Shown here piece after piece: positions 34,030-43,249 of a DNA stretch of 64,000 nt (its first letter is position 1; every line of letters begins with the position of its first letter). Position numbers and translations under genes: made by a program. The DNA lies in NCBI GenBank assembly GCA_026214975.1, contig JAOBSW010000489.1, positions 1 to 64,000 on the forward strand. The letters are read 5' to 3'. The notes beneath the pieces were generated by a model. The model was not told the DNA's origin. It made no database searches and saw only the letters and a list, made by a program, of their open reading frames with translations. This stretch comes from Gentiana macrophylla. Taxonomy: Eukaryota; Streptophyta; Magnoliopsida; Gentianales; Gentianaceae.

Positions 34030-34350
34030 TCACTCTTCCATGCGATCCTTAAATAATTTGCTTTTACTATAATTATACTGAGAACACTTATCCCTTAAAT
34101 TAAGCCTCAAATGGAATAAGCAAAATGAGTGATACGCGGTGGGGAAAACAGAACGTATTGCATCAACCAACCCCGGATTCCTGTCCGTGATAAACATAAT
34201 CTCCCATAACGGATCTAGAATAACCTTCAACTGCAATAAAAACCAGTGCCAATTGTCGTAATCCTCAGCATCAACAACAGCAAGAATGAAAGAAATCATC
34301 AGCCAGCATAAAATGTCCGGGCATGTAATGCTCAAATGGATTGAAGACCA
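34030..34350 (-). pseudogene. MULE/FAR1-type transposase fragment
   Basis: On the - strand the frame reads ISFILAVVDAEDYDNWHWFLLQLKVIL, then IMFITDRNPGLVDAIRSVFPTAYHSFCLFHLRLNLRDKCS, then KLFKDRMEE and, past a stop, LDKCAYASTVQ. This matches the MULE transposase domain of Mutator-like elements (and domesticated FAR1/FHY3 and MUSTANG genes): the conserved D..W, the ITDRxPGL Asp and the CxxHL-type Cys-His. Only about 100 of the usual 600-800 residues are present; no FAR1 DNA-binding or SWIM zinc finger was seen. It is an isolated fragment inside the composite insertion, inactive. Confidence 0.85.
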
Positions 34351-34491
34351 ATCTACCCTTTAAATATCAGCATGTCAAAACCCACCTGGAAAAAATCGAC
34401 TTCTGTTACTATGGTAGAAGAATAAAGGAAGTTTACATTAGACAAATGAGATGAAGATAGCATATTAAAATACAATAAAAGGCCATTGAAA

Positions 34492-34558
34492 CGAATTCAC
34501 ATACTGGCAATAAAATTCACATACTGGCAATAAAATTCACATTGAAACGAATTCACAA
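34492..34558. repeat. short tandem repeat ATTCACATACTGGCAATAAA
   Basis: Two adjacent copies of the 20-bp unit with a third start, flanked on both sides by GAAACGAATTCAC. Confidence 0.85.
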
Positions 34559-34560
34559 AC

Positions 34561-35045
34561 ATGTTTATGTGCAGGGGATATATATGCAGGTATACCCAAT
34601 CCTGCGTCGAAGTCCGGTGCGGTATATCATGCGTAACCGAATTCCGCCATACCGGCAACCCACCGTTAGCTCTAAGAACTGCCCGTATCGCGTCCTCAAC
34701 TTTACCTGATTATTCCCATCCTTTATCGGTTCCTACTCTGCCAACGAACCCACTTTTCCCAAACCCAAACCCGGATCCGACTGAATCACTTTTCGGCCCG
34801 TCATCCCCAGCAAAAACGGCTGATTCGACGCAGTCAAGTACTTATTATAACAGCTTTTAACCGGATTATATCCCCTTCGTATTCAGAGAATTCAACAACC
34901 CATTTAGCCGAATTCGAAGATCCGTTTCGGTCCTGGCTCTCCCCTGAAGAATTCACCGTTAATCCTCATACTAATTGGTACTCATACCTCATACCTGAAG
35001 AATCAAACGGAGGACTTTCAAAGCAATCCATTTTAAAATTGTAAT
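34561..35045 (+). pseudogene. open Ser/Pro-rich fragment, possible captured gene piece
   Basis: 100 codons from 34561 read a Ser/Pro/Thr-rich chain (LPTNPLFPNPNPDP, PSSPAKTADSTQSSTYYNSF). With one frameshift the sequence continues as SYSENSTTHLAEFEDPFRSWLSPEEFTVNP and NWYSYLIPEES to about 35043. GC content and codon-like use are above the surrounding DNA. It is not a transposon protein that I know; a transcription-factor-like tail captured by a Mutator-like element is possible, but I cannot name a family. Confidence 0.35.
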
Positions 35046-35420
35046 CAAACCTTCATCTGAGAGAAGACGTAAAATCCAATCGGAATCCAATTCAGCCTCC
35101 TCCATTTTGAAAGTCCTAAATGGGTTGTTGAATTCTCTGAATACGAATTGCATTTTTCAACATTATACGAATTGTCCAACCCAGTAAGATTGCATTTTTC
35201 AACATTCAAATCCTGTTCCAACCAAAAACAATCACAACCGTACAAATTAAAAACCCAAAATCAATTCAGAAAAGCTTTTAAGATCTCAAAATAGAAGAAA
35301 CTTAATAGTCAACAATACTAAAACCTCGAGATCGCCGTTGATTTGAAACAGAAGATGTAAAATCCAATCGGTGAATTCTGAGGTATGAGAACCAATTGCT
35401 TTGAAAGTCCTCCGAATTGA
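34870..35420. repeat. scrambled direct and inverted repeats
   Basis: A 31-bp perfect inverted pair lies at about 34878-34908 and 35118-35148 (arm contains TCAGAGAATTCAACAACCC). The segment CGGAGGACTTTCAAAGCAAT (35005) reappears inverted at 35396-35415; CTCATACCTCA (34981) reappears inverted near 35380; GTAAAATCCAATCGG occurs directly at 35068 and 35357. The order of the blocks is not that of a simple palindrome. Confidence 0.75.
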
Positions 35421-35931
35421 ATATCCCTTGCACATACCTGCATGTATTTTTGGTATGTATGAGGATTACATACCTGCATATATTTTTTTTGGTTCTAAAA
35501 TTCACATGTTTGTGTTATCTCATTTTCTTCCAATATAAAATCAAAACACCTGATTTCAATATAAAATCAAAACACCTGCATAACCTGAAACAATTACAAA
35601 TCAGCAAAAACTACATAATAGCACTTGATTTCATACCCATGGTAGCAAATCGATGAGCTGTGGACGGGAGATTATAAATTTACCTATTTCCTCCTCATGA
35701 TGGTTGTTATATAGTTCATAGGGTAATTTTATCAAACACTTGGTAGGAGTGGAAGATTCAACATCATGACTTCATCTTTTCCCTGCTTGTTCAATTGGCT
35801 TAGGAATTTTGTCAAACACTTGACTGGCACGAATGTAGCAACTGTTAGATGCTTCACTCCTTCGTTTCCTTCTTCAATTTGCTACAAACGACTTTCAGAA
35901 GAAAAAAAAAAACCCTTCATACCTACAAACT

Positions 35932-35933
<2 letters not shown>

Positions 35934-35972
<39 letters not shown>
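35934..35972. repeat. 39-bp A homopolymer
   Basis: An uninterrupted A-run of about 39 bases. On the + strand it could be the tail of a retroposed sequence (LINE, SINE or processed transcript) lying to its left, or a slippage product. No target-site duplication was identified. Confidence 0.8.
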
Positions 35973-35974
<2 letters not shown>

Positions 35975-35999
35975 TGTGACCACTTCTTCAACAAAATCA

Positions 36000-36259
36000 A
36001 CCTTTTTCGTTGTACGATGCAGGAAGGGTGTAATATTTTTCCAAACTCGCCACCTCCGGGCTTGGGGAGCCCATAGAGAATACAAACATTTTGCATCCAC
36101 CCATAGGCTAAATCAAAGGTTAAGCCTTCAAGAAAAAAAAAACTAAGATCATCAACACTAAAGAGAATTTTGTAAAAAGGAAGAAAAAAACACACCTGAA
36201 AGACGTCTAGAGGGGGCTGTATAACTTCCTTGAGAAACTCATCAAACATGAGAACATAC
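36000..36259 (-). pseudogene. two exon-like fragments of an unknown plant gene
   Basis: On the - strand a 64-bp exon candidate (36259-36196) is bounded by CCTTACCAG and GTGTGT and codes for VLMFDEFLKEVIQPPLDVFQ. A second candidate starts at 36125 after a T-rich stretch ending CTTGAAG and codes for LTFDLAYGWMQNVCILYGLPKPGGGEFGK, reaching about 36000. The intron between them is 70 bp. Good splice signals and protein-like composition suggest captured gene sequence, as in Pack-MULEs. I do not recognise the gene. 36260-37300 to the right has no recognisable coding. Confidence 0.45.
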
Positions 36260-37299
36260 CTGGTAAGGAAAGAAGATCAAAGTTTGGACAGAAGATGAGA
36301 TTGCATATGAGCATAATTCGGTTGGCAATTCCTCACACACCAATTCACCTGCAAGAACCATTGGTAAGATTATAATTAGCACACAAATAATGCAATATTA
36401 ACGCTCATACGTGCAATAATTGATTATACATGCATGAATACAACTGGTTGAAATAGCGTATACACGATTGAATTGAAGAACATAGTAGCGTTAATTAGCG
36501 TCCCAAACAAAATGAACATAAAAGGGATACAACATTCACATAACCAATTGATTGATATGTGTCAATCATGATCAATAATACCGTAAAAGTAACATTTCGG
36601 TGGAAGAAATTAAGAAAAACAGAGAAAGAAATAAATAATGGGATCCGTATATATATATAGATATACCTAGAGCTCCATGGAAGAAGAGGGATGAGAAAGC
36701 TAGATTGAAACAAAAGAAAAAATTTAATAACTAACCACTCCCATTCTATTCATAAAATAGGGCAGACATAAGAAATGTAAAGGCACGTCAAAATCTCCTT
36801 TCTCCCTAATATTCCTCTATCTATTAAAATATTCTCTCGTTTCTTCTCCCCAATCCCCCTTTTCTTCTAATTGAGACCTAGTTTAATTTGGAACCCTAGG
36901 TTCCTAACAAAAAGCGTAAGGAAATCGAAGCTGTTTAGACAAAGGTGTCCAGAAAGAAAAAGAAAAGATTTCACCCCGGAATCTCTTGCCATTGTGTAGT
37001 AGTGGGCTTGCAAAGTTGAATAGATGGAGAACGTGGGGGAGACAGTGTGAAATTTTTTATTTTGTAAACGGGTCAATTTCCGGGTCAATAGTCCTAATTG
37101 GGTCAATTGACGGTTAATCGATTGAAAATATATAATAAGATATACCCACAGTTGTTATGATGATTATTTTTTATATTTTTTTTAATATAAAAGGAAGCAG
37201 AACGGAAAGAAACTGATTGAAGTAGCTAGGAGTAAATTATAATGTTTAAGTAACTGAAGATAAAATTGATTGTTTTAATAAATGAGACTATTTACCGTA

Positions 37300-37425
37300 A
37301 TAGTAATAATATTAATAGTAATTGTATTAATGGCGAGTGATGATAATAATAAGAGTAATAGTAATACTAATAACAGTAGTAAAATAATAGTAATAATAAT
37401 AGTGAGTGATAATAATATATAAGTG
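37300..37425. repeat. imperfect TAA/AGT trinucleotide repeat
   Basis: AT-rich run of AATAGT, TAATAA and AGTAAT words, just inside the right end of the insertion. Confidence 0.8.
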
Positions 37426-37552
37426 GAGAAATAATGACCTACTCTCCCTAAAAAAAAAAAAGGCCATAAATTGTATTCCATTATTATGTTTATTCTTATT
37501 TGACAACTATACCCTTTTCGTTTTATGCCATAAAATTTGGGGCGTTACACTA

Positions 37553-38370
37553 GCTATCTTTGACGGGCTTGTAGAAAAGTGTATGGAAATTTTTATGGAC
37601 GATTTTTCGGTTTTTGGTCAGTCTTTTGATGATTGCCTTGACAATCTTGATCAAGTGTTATCCAGATGCGAGAAAAGAACTTAGTACTTAATTGGGAAAA
37701 ATGCCATTTCATGGTAGATGAGGGAATAGTTCTTGGCCACAAAATCTCCGCCCAATGTATAAAAGTTGACAGGGCAAAAGTAGAAGCTATCGAAAAGATG
37801 AGCTATCCTAAGAATGTGCGTGAAGTGAGAGGCTTTCTTGGACATGTCGGTTTCTACAGAAGATTCATTCAAGACTTCTCCAAGATAGCCAAGCCCCTAT
37901 CCACTTTACTAAAGGAAGACATTGAGTTCAATTTTGATGAGAGCTGCAAGCAAGCGTTTGAGGAGCTTAAGGATCGTTTAATATCTGCTCTAATTCTTAT
38001 ATCGCCCGACTGGAACCTACATTTTGAGCTTATGTGCGACGCATCAAACTATGTTGTTGGTGCTTTGTTTCAGGACAAAAGATCAAAGGAAGTTCCAACT
38101 ATCTATTACGCTTGATCACACATTGAACCCCTCTCGAGTTAACTATACCACTACATCGAAAAGGAACTTTTGGCCGTAGTCTTTGCTATGGACAAGTTTC
38201 GTGAGTTACTTATTAGGAGCTCAAGTGATTGTGTGGGTGATCACGCCGCTGCTATGGTATCGATGACTAAGAAAGAGGCCAAACCGCGCGCTACTACGTT
38301 GAATCGACCTACAAGAGTTTGACGTTCAAATAAAGGACAAAAAGCGGTGAAAACGTAGTAGCTGATCATG
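37553..38370 (+). pseudogene. Athila RT C-terminal half and RNase H, copy A
   Basis: Resumes RT with AIFDGLVEKCMEIFMDDFSVFG; the catalytic FMDD box (37592-37603) is intact. 37666-38115 (149 codons) reads NLVLNWEKCHFMVDEGIVLGHKIS, VRGFLGHVGFYRRFIQDFSKIAKPLSTLLK, then the RNase H start FELMCDASNYVVGALFQDK. From 38116 on, frames shift; ELLAVVFAMDKFR and ENVVADHVSKML-like wording (to 38382) mark the RNase H end. Together with 30105-30905 this would form one RT-RNase H domain. Confidence 0.85.
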
Positions 38371-38378
38371 TTTCTAAA

Positions 38379-39266
38379 ATGTTAAGTGAGGAAAAGGATG
38401 ACCCAGATGATATAGATCTTTACTTTCATCTAGAAAAGATTATGCTTATTGACGGCTGTCCTCCTGATGTTCCGTGGTATTCTTCCATTGTCAACTACCT
38501 CCATGCCCGATATCTTGACCCAGAAATGTCTTATCAGGAGAAGAAAAAGTTCTTCTCTGATTTGAAATATTTCGTTTGGGATGAACCTTATCTTTTTAAG
38601 ATCTGTAAAGACGGTTTGCTCAGAAGATGTGTTCCAGAATCTGAGCAGCGCGATATTATTGAGCAGTGCCACAGTGGACCCACAGGAGGTCACTTTGGTC
38701 CGTGGAAAACCGTTGCTAAGATCTTCCAATCCGGTTTCTATTGGCCTACGATCTTTAAGGACACAGAAGCTTTCTGTAAAGCTTGCGATAGATGCCAAAG
38801 AACCGGTACTCTGACAAGGCGTTTTGACATGCCTTTGAAACCCATCCTAGAATGCGAGGTCTTTGATGTATGGGGTATCGATTTTATGGGACCATTCCCA
38901 TCATCTTGCGGTAACAAATACATTTTAGTCTGCGTAGACTACGTGTCTAAATGGGTGGAGGCTCAAGCCACTCCTCACAATGATCATAAGACGGTCATGA
39001 AATTTCTAAAGAAAAATATCTTTGTGAGGTTTGGATGTCCACGTGCCTTGATCAGTGATGAAGGGACGCATTTCTGCAACCGACCCCTAGAGAAAGTTCT
39101 TGAAAAGTATGGTGTCCGGCACAAAATTGGCACACCATACCATCCTATGACGAGTGGTCAGGTTGAAAGGAGCAACCAAAGTATCAAGAAAATCTGGAAA
39201 AGACGGTCAATGATCATAGGAAAAGATCGGAGTTTGAAGTTGGATGACGATTTATGGGCATACTGA
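38379..39266 (+). CDS. Athila integrase, copy A (intact core)
   Basis: An open frame of 295 codons. In order: connection to RNase H ([16 protein letters not shown]), a zinc-binding HHCC region ([14 protein letters not shown]... CKACDRCQ), and the DDE core: WGIDFMGPF (Asp 38880-38882), ISDEGTHF (Asp 39057-39059) and GQVERSN (Glu 39165-39167). All three catalytic residues and the zinc ligands are present. The normal reading continues past 39242 into the C-terminal domain (AYWATKF, GEQVLLYNSR-like), but frameshifts break it up to the stop at 40062-40064. The first Met is internal to the original polyprotein. This is the best-preserved enzyme in copy A. Confidence 0.85.
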   Translation: MLSEEKDDPDDIDLYFHLEKIMLIDGCPPDVPWYSSIVNYLHARYLDPEMSYQEKKKFFSDLKYFVWDEPYLFKICKDGLLRRCVPESEQRDIIEQCHSGPTGGHFGPWKTVAKIFQSGFYWPTIFKDTEAFCKACDRCQRTGTLTRRFDMPLKPILECEVFDVWGIDFMGPFPSSCGNKYILVCVDYVSKWVEAQATPHNDHKTVMKFLKKNIFVRFGCPRALISDEGTHFCNRPLEKVLEKYGVRHKIGTPYHPMTSGQVERSNQSIKKIWKRRSMIIGKDRSLKLDDDLWAY

Positions 39267-40064
39267 AGCGCCTATAAAAACCCTATGGGTACATCTCCAT
39301 ATCAAATGGTCTATGGAAAGCCATGTCATCGCTGTCGAGTTAGAGCATAGAGCTTATTGGGCTACAAAGTTTACGAACTTTGATTCCCAATCTTGGGGAA
39401 ACATCGATCATTGTAGCGATTACATGAGTTAGGCAATTCGGACTCAGGCCTATGAAAGTGCAGGATTAGTAAAGATAAGATAAAGCTACTCCACGATGCT
39501 AAGATTAAGAGGAGAGAATTCCACGTCGGCGAACAAGTTCTTCTATACAACTCAGGTTACATTTGTTTCTGGAAAGTTGAGGACACGTTAGTCCCGCCTT
39601 GCCGAGATTCTCCAAATCATTCTGGTGGCGTTTCTAGAACTTCACGGTTATAGCGGTAAACCGTTTGAGTGAATGGTCAAAGGTGTAAGCACTACATTGG
39701 TGAGACCAAGGAAAAGCCTTTGATTGTTCGTTTCCTCGATATCCTCGGGTGTGGTGCTCACAGAAGTCGAAGAATTTGATGTTTTTCACCCGACCTATTT
39801 TCAGAGGATGACGGTAATGGTAAATCTGAAGAAGTTCTAGCTGGTAGTTGGGATATGGAAGAGTATTGGAAGGAGCGTCAACTTAAACATCATTAGAAGA
39901 CTCAGTAGGAGAAGAAGTCAACCATGGGGAAGTTTAAACGTGTTTGGAAAGCCATCAAAGATCTTACCCCATGTGTGAGATGCTGTTTCTGCAGCCACAC
40001 TACTAATCAGAGCTTACACGAGGTAGTGGCTGGCAGAAAAGTCAAATGGCCTGATCCAGGCTGA
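39244..40064 (+). pseudogene. integrase C-terminal domain and Cys-His tail, copy A
   Basis: Broken frames match copy B's 58390-59298 piece by piece: MGTSPYQMVYGK, ELEHRAYWATKF, the GPFEIL-type SH3-like fold, and an acidic stretch. At the end CVRCCFCSH (39972-39998) and LHEVVAGRKVKWPDPG close the polyprotein with TGA at 40062-40064. The Cys-His cluster is conserved between A and B. At least four frameshifts. Confidence 0.75.
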
Positions 40065-40076
40065 GCTTTAAACGGT

Positions 40077-40123
40077 GTCGAGCTAACGACATTAACCAAA
40101 AGCGCCACTAGGGGGCAACCTAG
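40077..40123 (+). repeat. stem-loop pair 1 after pol, copy A
   Basis: GTCG-AGCTAA-CGAC (40077-40090) and CTAGG-GGGCAA-CCTAG (40108-40123), separated by ATTAACCAAAAGCGCCA. It starts 12 bp after the pol stop. Three more versions occur at 40656, 59310 and 59906. Confidence 0.8.
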
Positions 40124-40246
40124 ATATCGTTCTTTTAGTTGTTTTTGTTTTATGCTTTGGTAGTGTTAGTATTTAAGTTTAGTTTATTCAGTTTTAGCCT
40201 TATTAAGTTTTTGTTTTTATCTGTCAGTTAGTTGTGCTTTCTAGAT

Positions 40247-40638
40247 ATGGATTTCGGTGTTCAATTGGAGGAGTTACCTTTCCTTGGAGGATTCCACTCA
40301 TTCATGTAGATGACGGACCGGGAGGAACCATCGTTTGCACGTAGATTTTGACATTAGTACCCGCGTCAAGACGGTCACCTATGTTCTCATTGTTCCCGTT
40401 GTTCGGGAGGTGGAGACTTTACTACCGAGGAGTTGAGGCAGCTCTAGGGCGTCCATACACAATCTGAATGATCGATGTTGATGATTTAGTAGCTAAGTGC
40501 CGCAAAGTGAGCATTTTCGAGGTGTTAATGTGGTGGTGAGGATTGGGGTTTTCAAGATGAATATGATTTCCTCCGGCGATTGACATGCTCCGCCGTCTTA
40601 TCCGAGTTGTGGATTGGTCGGAAATTTATGAGGACTAG
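40247..40638 (+). pseudogene. small post-pol ORF, copy A
   Basis: Starts ATGGATTTCGG (40247) and ends at TAG 40636-40638. Broken by several stops, yet recognisable by GGGDFTTEEL and by the end DMLRRLIRVVDWSEIYED-like wording, both shared with copy B at 59485-59886. Bracketed by the two stem-loop pairs. No known domain. Confidence 0.6.
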
Positions 40639-40655
40639 CGTGGTTAGGTTGTTTC

Positions 40656-40700
40656 GTCGAGCTAACGACGCAAAACAAAGCGCGCAGTGGGAGGCAACCA
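40656..40700 (+). repeat. stem-loop pair 2, copy A
   Basis: GTCG-AGCTAA-CGAC (40656-40669) and TGG-GAGGCAA-CCA (40688-40700) with AAAGCGC between. Second occurrence of the module, directly after the small ORF. Confidence 0.8.
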
Positions 40701-40856
40701 ATTGTTTTCTATTTGTTTTTATTTATTCTCTAGTAATTTTATGTACTTCGTTTGATTTTTATTTGTATTTTTGAAGTTTTATTTAAGTTTACTAAGAAAG
40801 TGCAATTTTGAATTTGATTTGTATGGAAATTTTATAATTTTTGCACTTATACTGCT

Positions 40857-41040
40857 TGGACGCCCGTCCAGAACTCTGGACGCCCGTCCGCCTTGACCAA
40901 TTTTTGGACGAGCGTCCACTAAGCCTGGACGCCCGTCTGCTTTATTCCCTCCAATCCTGTATGTGATTTAAACTCTTGGGCGGCGTTTAATAAAGCTGGG
41001 CGCCCGTCGATTCATTCGATTTCCCGGTGGGCGCCCGTCA
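40857..41040 (+). repeat. palindrome cluster after pol (copy A)
   Basis: About seven words: GGACGCCCGTCC at 40858 and 40878, GGACGAGCGTCC near 40908, GGACGCCCGTCT near 40928, then variants with GGGCGCCCGTC. Centres on the + strand are CC and AG. It is followed 30 bp later by a TATA-like box. Confidence 0.85.
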
Positions 41041-41070
41041 CTTTGAGTTGACGACAGCGCCCAACCTCTG

Positions 41071-41082
41071 TCTATATATATA
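41071..41082 (+). promoter_or_regulatory. internal TATA-like box after pol, copy A
   Basis: TCTATATATATA, placed after a palindrome cluster just as in the LTRs (compare 25749). It may be a second promoter for a downstream ORF. No transcript evidence. Confidence 0.45.
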
Positions 41083-41378
41083 CCCCCTCCGACAGTGAAC
41101 CTTCACTTTTCTGAATTTTCAAACGCAAAAACCGACTTTTCCCCTCCTTTTGCCCTAAAATCTTCAATTCTAAACCATTTAGGGCGATTCCAAGTGCTAT
41201 AGACCGCTCTTGACACCCTCTCTTCGATTTTCATAGCCAAATTCCCCAACACGCCATATTTTAGGAGAATCAGCACCCTCCTCAGTCCGACTTGTTGGAG
41301 AAAAATTCAATTTTGGAGGCCATATTTGTGTTGTTTGGACTCATTTTCATCTCGATCGGCATCTACTCACCCTACTTG

Positions 41379-41692
41379 GTAAGTTAGTAACAACTTTTCT
41401 AGATTTTATTCACGTTTTTGCGAGTTCGATCTTCGGGTCGGCTCGTTCACTCAAATATTACCTTAATTCGTTTTTTTTTTCTGGTTTTGTGTTTCTGTCT
41501 GCTCTGTTATGGTGATATGGTGTTGTGATGGGTGATGAATGGGTTGTTTGGTGATGATTATGGTTGTGGTTGTGGTATGGTTGTTTTGAAATCCGCTTTG
41601 GATGTTAAACGGGTATCTTGTTGCGAATTGGGTTTGTTTGGTTTAGTCTAGGCTTGAACAATGGTTCATAAGAAGGCAGTGGTGAAGCGGCA
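41379..41692 (+). other. possible leader intron and start of an env-like ORF, cut by copy B
   Basis: A good donor (CTTG-GTAAGT at 41379) and an acceptor (TTTAGTCTAG ending at 41651) delimit a T-rich intron of about 273 bp. Ten bases later ATG (41661) opens a basic reading frame MVHKKAVVKRH that is interrupted at 41693 by the LTR of copy B. Athila elements are known to carry an env-like ORF after pol, so this could be its 5' end. The rest would lie beyond the window. No other copy is available to compare. Confidence 0.4.
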
Positions 41693-42040
41693 TGTTAAGG
41701 GTGAAATTCTATGGTTTTTAAGAGTATATATTATGATATTTTTCCTCTTAATTGTATAATTTGCATAATAAATAGGTCTTATATTGAAATATTGAGCAAA
41801 CGATGTTTTTAAAGACTTAATCGCAATATTGATATAATCATGTGGTTTTATGGTGAAATTATGATTATGTGGACTTTATTACAGTTTGCGACATTGTCCA
41901 TGTGTTATAGGTGCAATTATAAGGCTCAAATGATGATTTAAAGAGATTAAAATTCGAGCTAAGTGATTGAAGAAAGAGATAATGATCAAGTGGAGTGAAG
42001 AAAAAGAGATAAATATGAAGAAATCACCTTCAAGTCACCC

Positions 42041-42220
42041 TGAACGAGCGTCTATACTCAGTCCGTACTCCGTCCAGATCGAACGGGCGTCTGAAATGTC
42101 GAACGAGCGTCCAAGGTGCCAAAAAGAGATCATAGAGTTTGGGCGAGGACGGACGAAAGCGCCTCAAGAGAGTTCAAGAAAGTGAACGAAGGCCCACTGA
42201 TCAACGCTCGTCCGTCCGCC
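42041..42220 (+). repeat. palindrome cluster in LTR U3 (copy B)
   Basis: GAACGAGCGTCT (42042), GAACGGGCGTCT (42080), GAACGAGCGTCC (42099) and decayed versions such as GGACGGACGAAAG and ACGCTCGTCCGTCC (42204). GG and AG centres on the + strand as in copy A. Confidence 0.8.
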
Positions 42221-42248
42221 CGACTCAGCCAGAACCGACTTTAACCTC

Positions 42249-42256
42249 TATAAATA
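42249..42256 (+). promoter_or_regulatory. TATA box of Athila copy B LTR
   Basis: TATAAATA about 30 bp after the palindrome cluster, followed by a leader containing AACCCAAAACCCTAGGGGCGG. Confidence 0.7.
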
Positions 42257-43231
42257 CCTGCCTATTTTCGCACATAAACACAACAATTCGACATTATACA
42301 AACCCAAAACCCTAGGGGCGGCTAAGGATGCGGTTTTACTTCTTTTCCTCTCACTTTTCTGCAACTTTAAATTAGATTAGTTTAGAGCAGTTTTTATATT
42401 CTTTTTCTGCAAAACTGAGTTGCTGAGGATGCCCAGGAGCTAAAGCTTCTTTCAAACGAGAATTGTGAAGCCATCAACTTGGATTGATTTCTGTGTTTCG
42501 ATTATACTGTGAGTGATTTATTAAGGTTGTTTCTTATTTATGTTTATCCATGTTTAATTGCGTTTATATCGGAAGATTTGCATGCAAGATTATGTTTATG
42601 ATTGATGGAAGTCATGATTAACCTTTAGATCACCATAGATAAGAATAGTCCTTAGATTTATAATAACGGAAGTTAATAAGTCTAATCACTAGATTTAAAC
42701 GTAAAAGTTGACACCTTCGATCTTAAAACGCGTTAATCTAGCATTGGAAGATACTAGGTTAAAAGATGAATTACCTAAGGAAGTAGGGTTCATGTTTAGG
42801 TAAGGTGAATCACAACCTAGATAAATACCACACATAATCGAGATAGGAGATCAATACATGTTGATAGGTGGATCAATCCTCGTTTGCCTTTTATAATTTG
42901 ATTTTAAATCCTTGCAACTTGAGTTTTGTTTAGCTTTAATTTAGTTTACTTTTTGCACGTAGTTTAGTTTAGTTAATAAGTTCGTTACCCGTATCTTTCC
43001 TAGCATTGGTGTTCAGCCTCTGTCTAGTTTAGTTTTCTGCATATTTGTTTAGTATAAATCCCTGTTTAGTTTTCGTGACATAGTTAGTTAAAACAAAAGC
43101 TAGGATTAACAACAGTCTAGTTCCCCGTAAGATCGACTCGGCATTAACCACTATTACTACGATCCTTATACTTGAGGTTAACCGGATTATTACTTGTTTA
43201 TTTTGTGTTAATAAAATCCGTGACAAGTTTT

Positions 43232-43249
43232 TGGCGCCGTTGCCGGGGA
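43232..43249 (+). other. primer-binding site for tRNA-Asp, copy B
   Basis: TGGCGCCGTTGCCGGGGA, identical to the PBS of copy A, six bases after the LTR end. Confidence 0.95.

Larger units (their letters stand above)
30911..37552 (-). mobile_element. 6.6 kb composite insertion in Athila A RT, with LTR-like ends
   Basis: Flanked by an exact 5-bp repeat GCTAT (30906-30910 and 37553-37557); copy B has a single GCTAT at the matching place. The left end reads TGTAATACC and the right end GGGGCGTTACA followed by three extra bases, so the insert has the TGTAA...TTACA termini of a gypsy-type LTR. Read on the - strand it begins TGTAACGCCCC, typical for the start of such LTRs. I found no second copy of either end inside, so this may be a solo LTR (- strand) that was itself invaded by DNA transposon material. 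No gag-pol is visible. Inside lie a MULE fragment, exon-like pieces, a long A-run and rearranged palindromes. Confidence 0.6.
25206..41692 (+). mobile_element. Athila-clade Ty3/gypsy retrotransposon, copy A
   Basis: Complete on its left: 5' LTR (25206-26722), PBS for tRNA-Asp (26729-26746), gag, protease, RT, RNase H, integrase, a small post-pol ORF, and the start of a possible env-like module. RT is interrupted by a 6.6 kb insertion. Gag wording (HTFLEICGTTRIQGV, FFPPSKTAQ-like, CPHHGLP) and the PBS are diagnostic for Athila. The copy stops at 41692 where the LTR of copy B begins; no polypurine tract or own 3' LTR is visible there, so its end probably lies right of the window. Left flank CACTC (25201-25205) is the expected target-site duplication. 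Most frames carry frameshifts, but integrase is intact over 295 codons. Confidence 0.85.
41693..43225 (+). repeat. LTR of Athila copy B
   Basis: 1533 bp, TGTTAAGGGTGAAA... to ...AAATCCGTGACA, followed by a PBS. Very similar to the LTR at 25206 in its last 700 bp (GATCACCATAGATAAGAATAG and GAGGTTAACCGGATTATTAC segments). It follows copy A without a polypurine tract. Confidence 0.9.

Noticed and set aside
35766..36146. 126-codon open frame with a poly-Lys run
   Set aside because: The frame is open only because it runs through the 39-base A homopolymer; it overlaps the better supported exon-like fragments on the other strand.
41693..43225. LTR shared by two elements as proof of LTR-LTR recombination
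   Set aside because: Considered first. The lack of a polypurine tract before it and the different end points of copies A and B make nested insertion the simpler reading; kept as an alternative in the findings.
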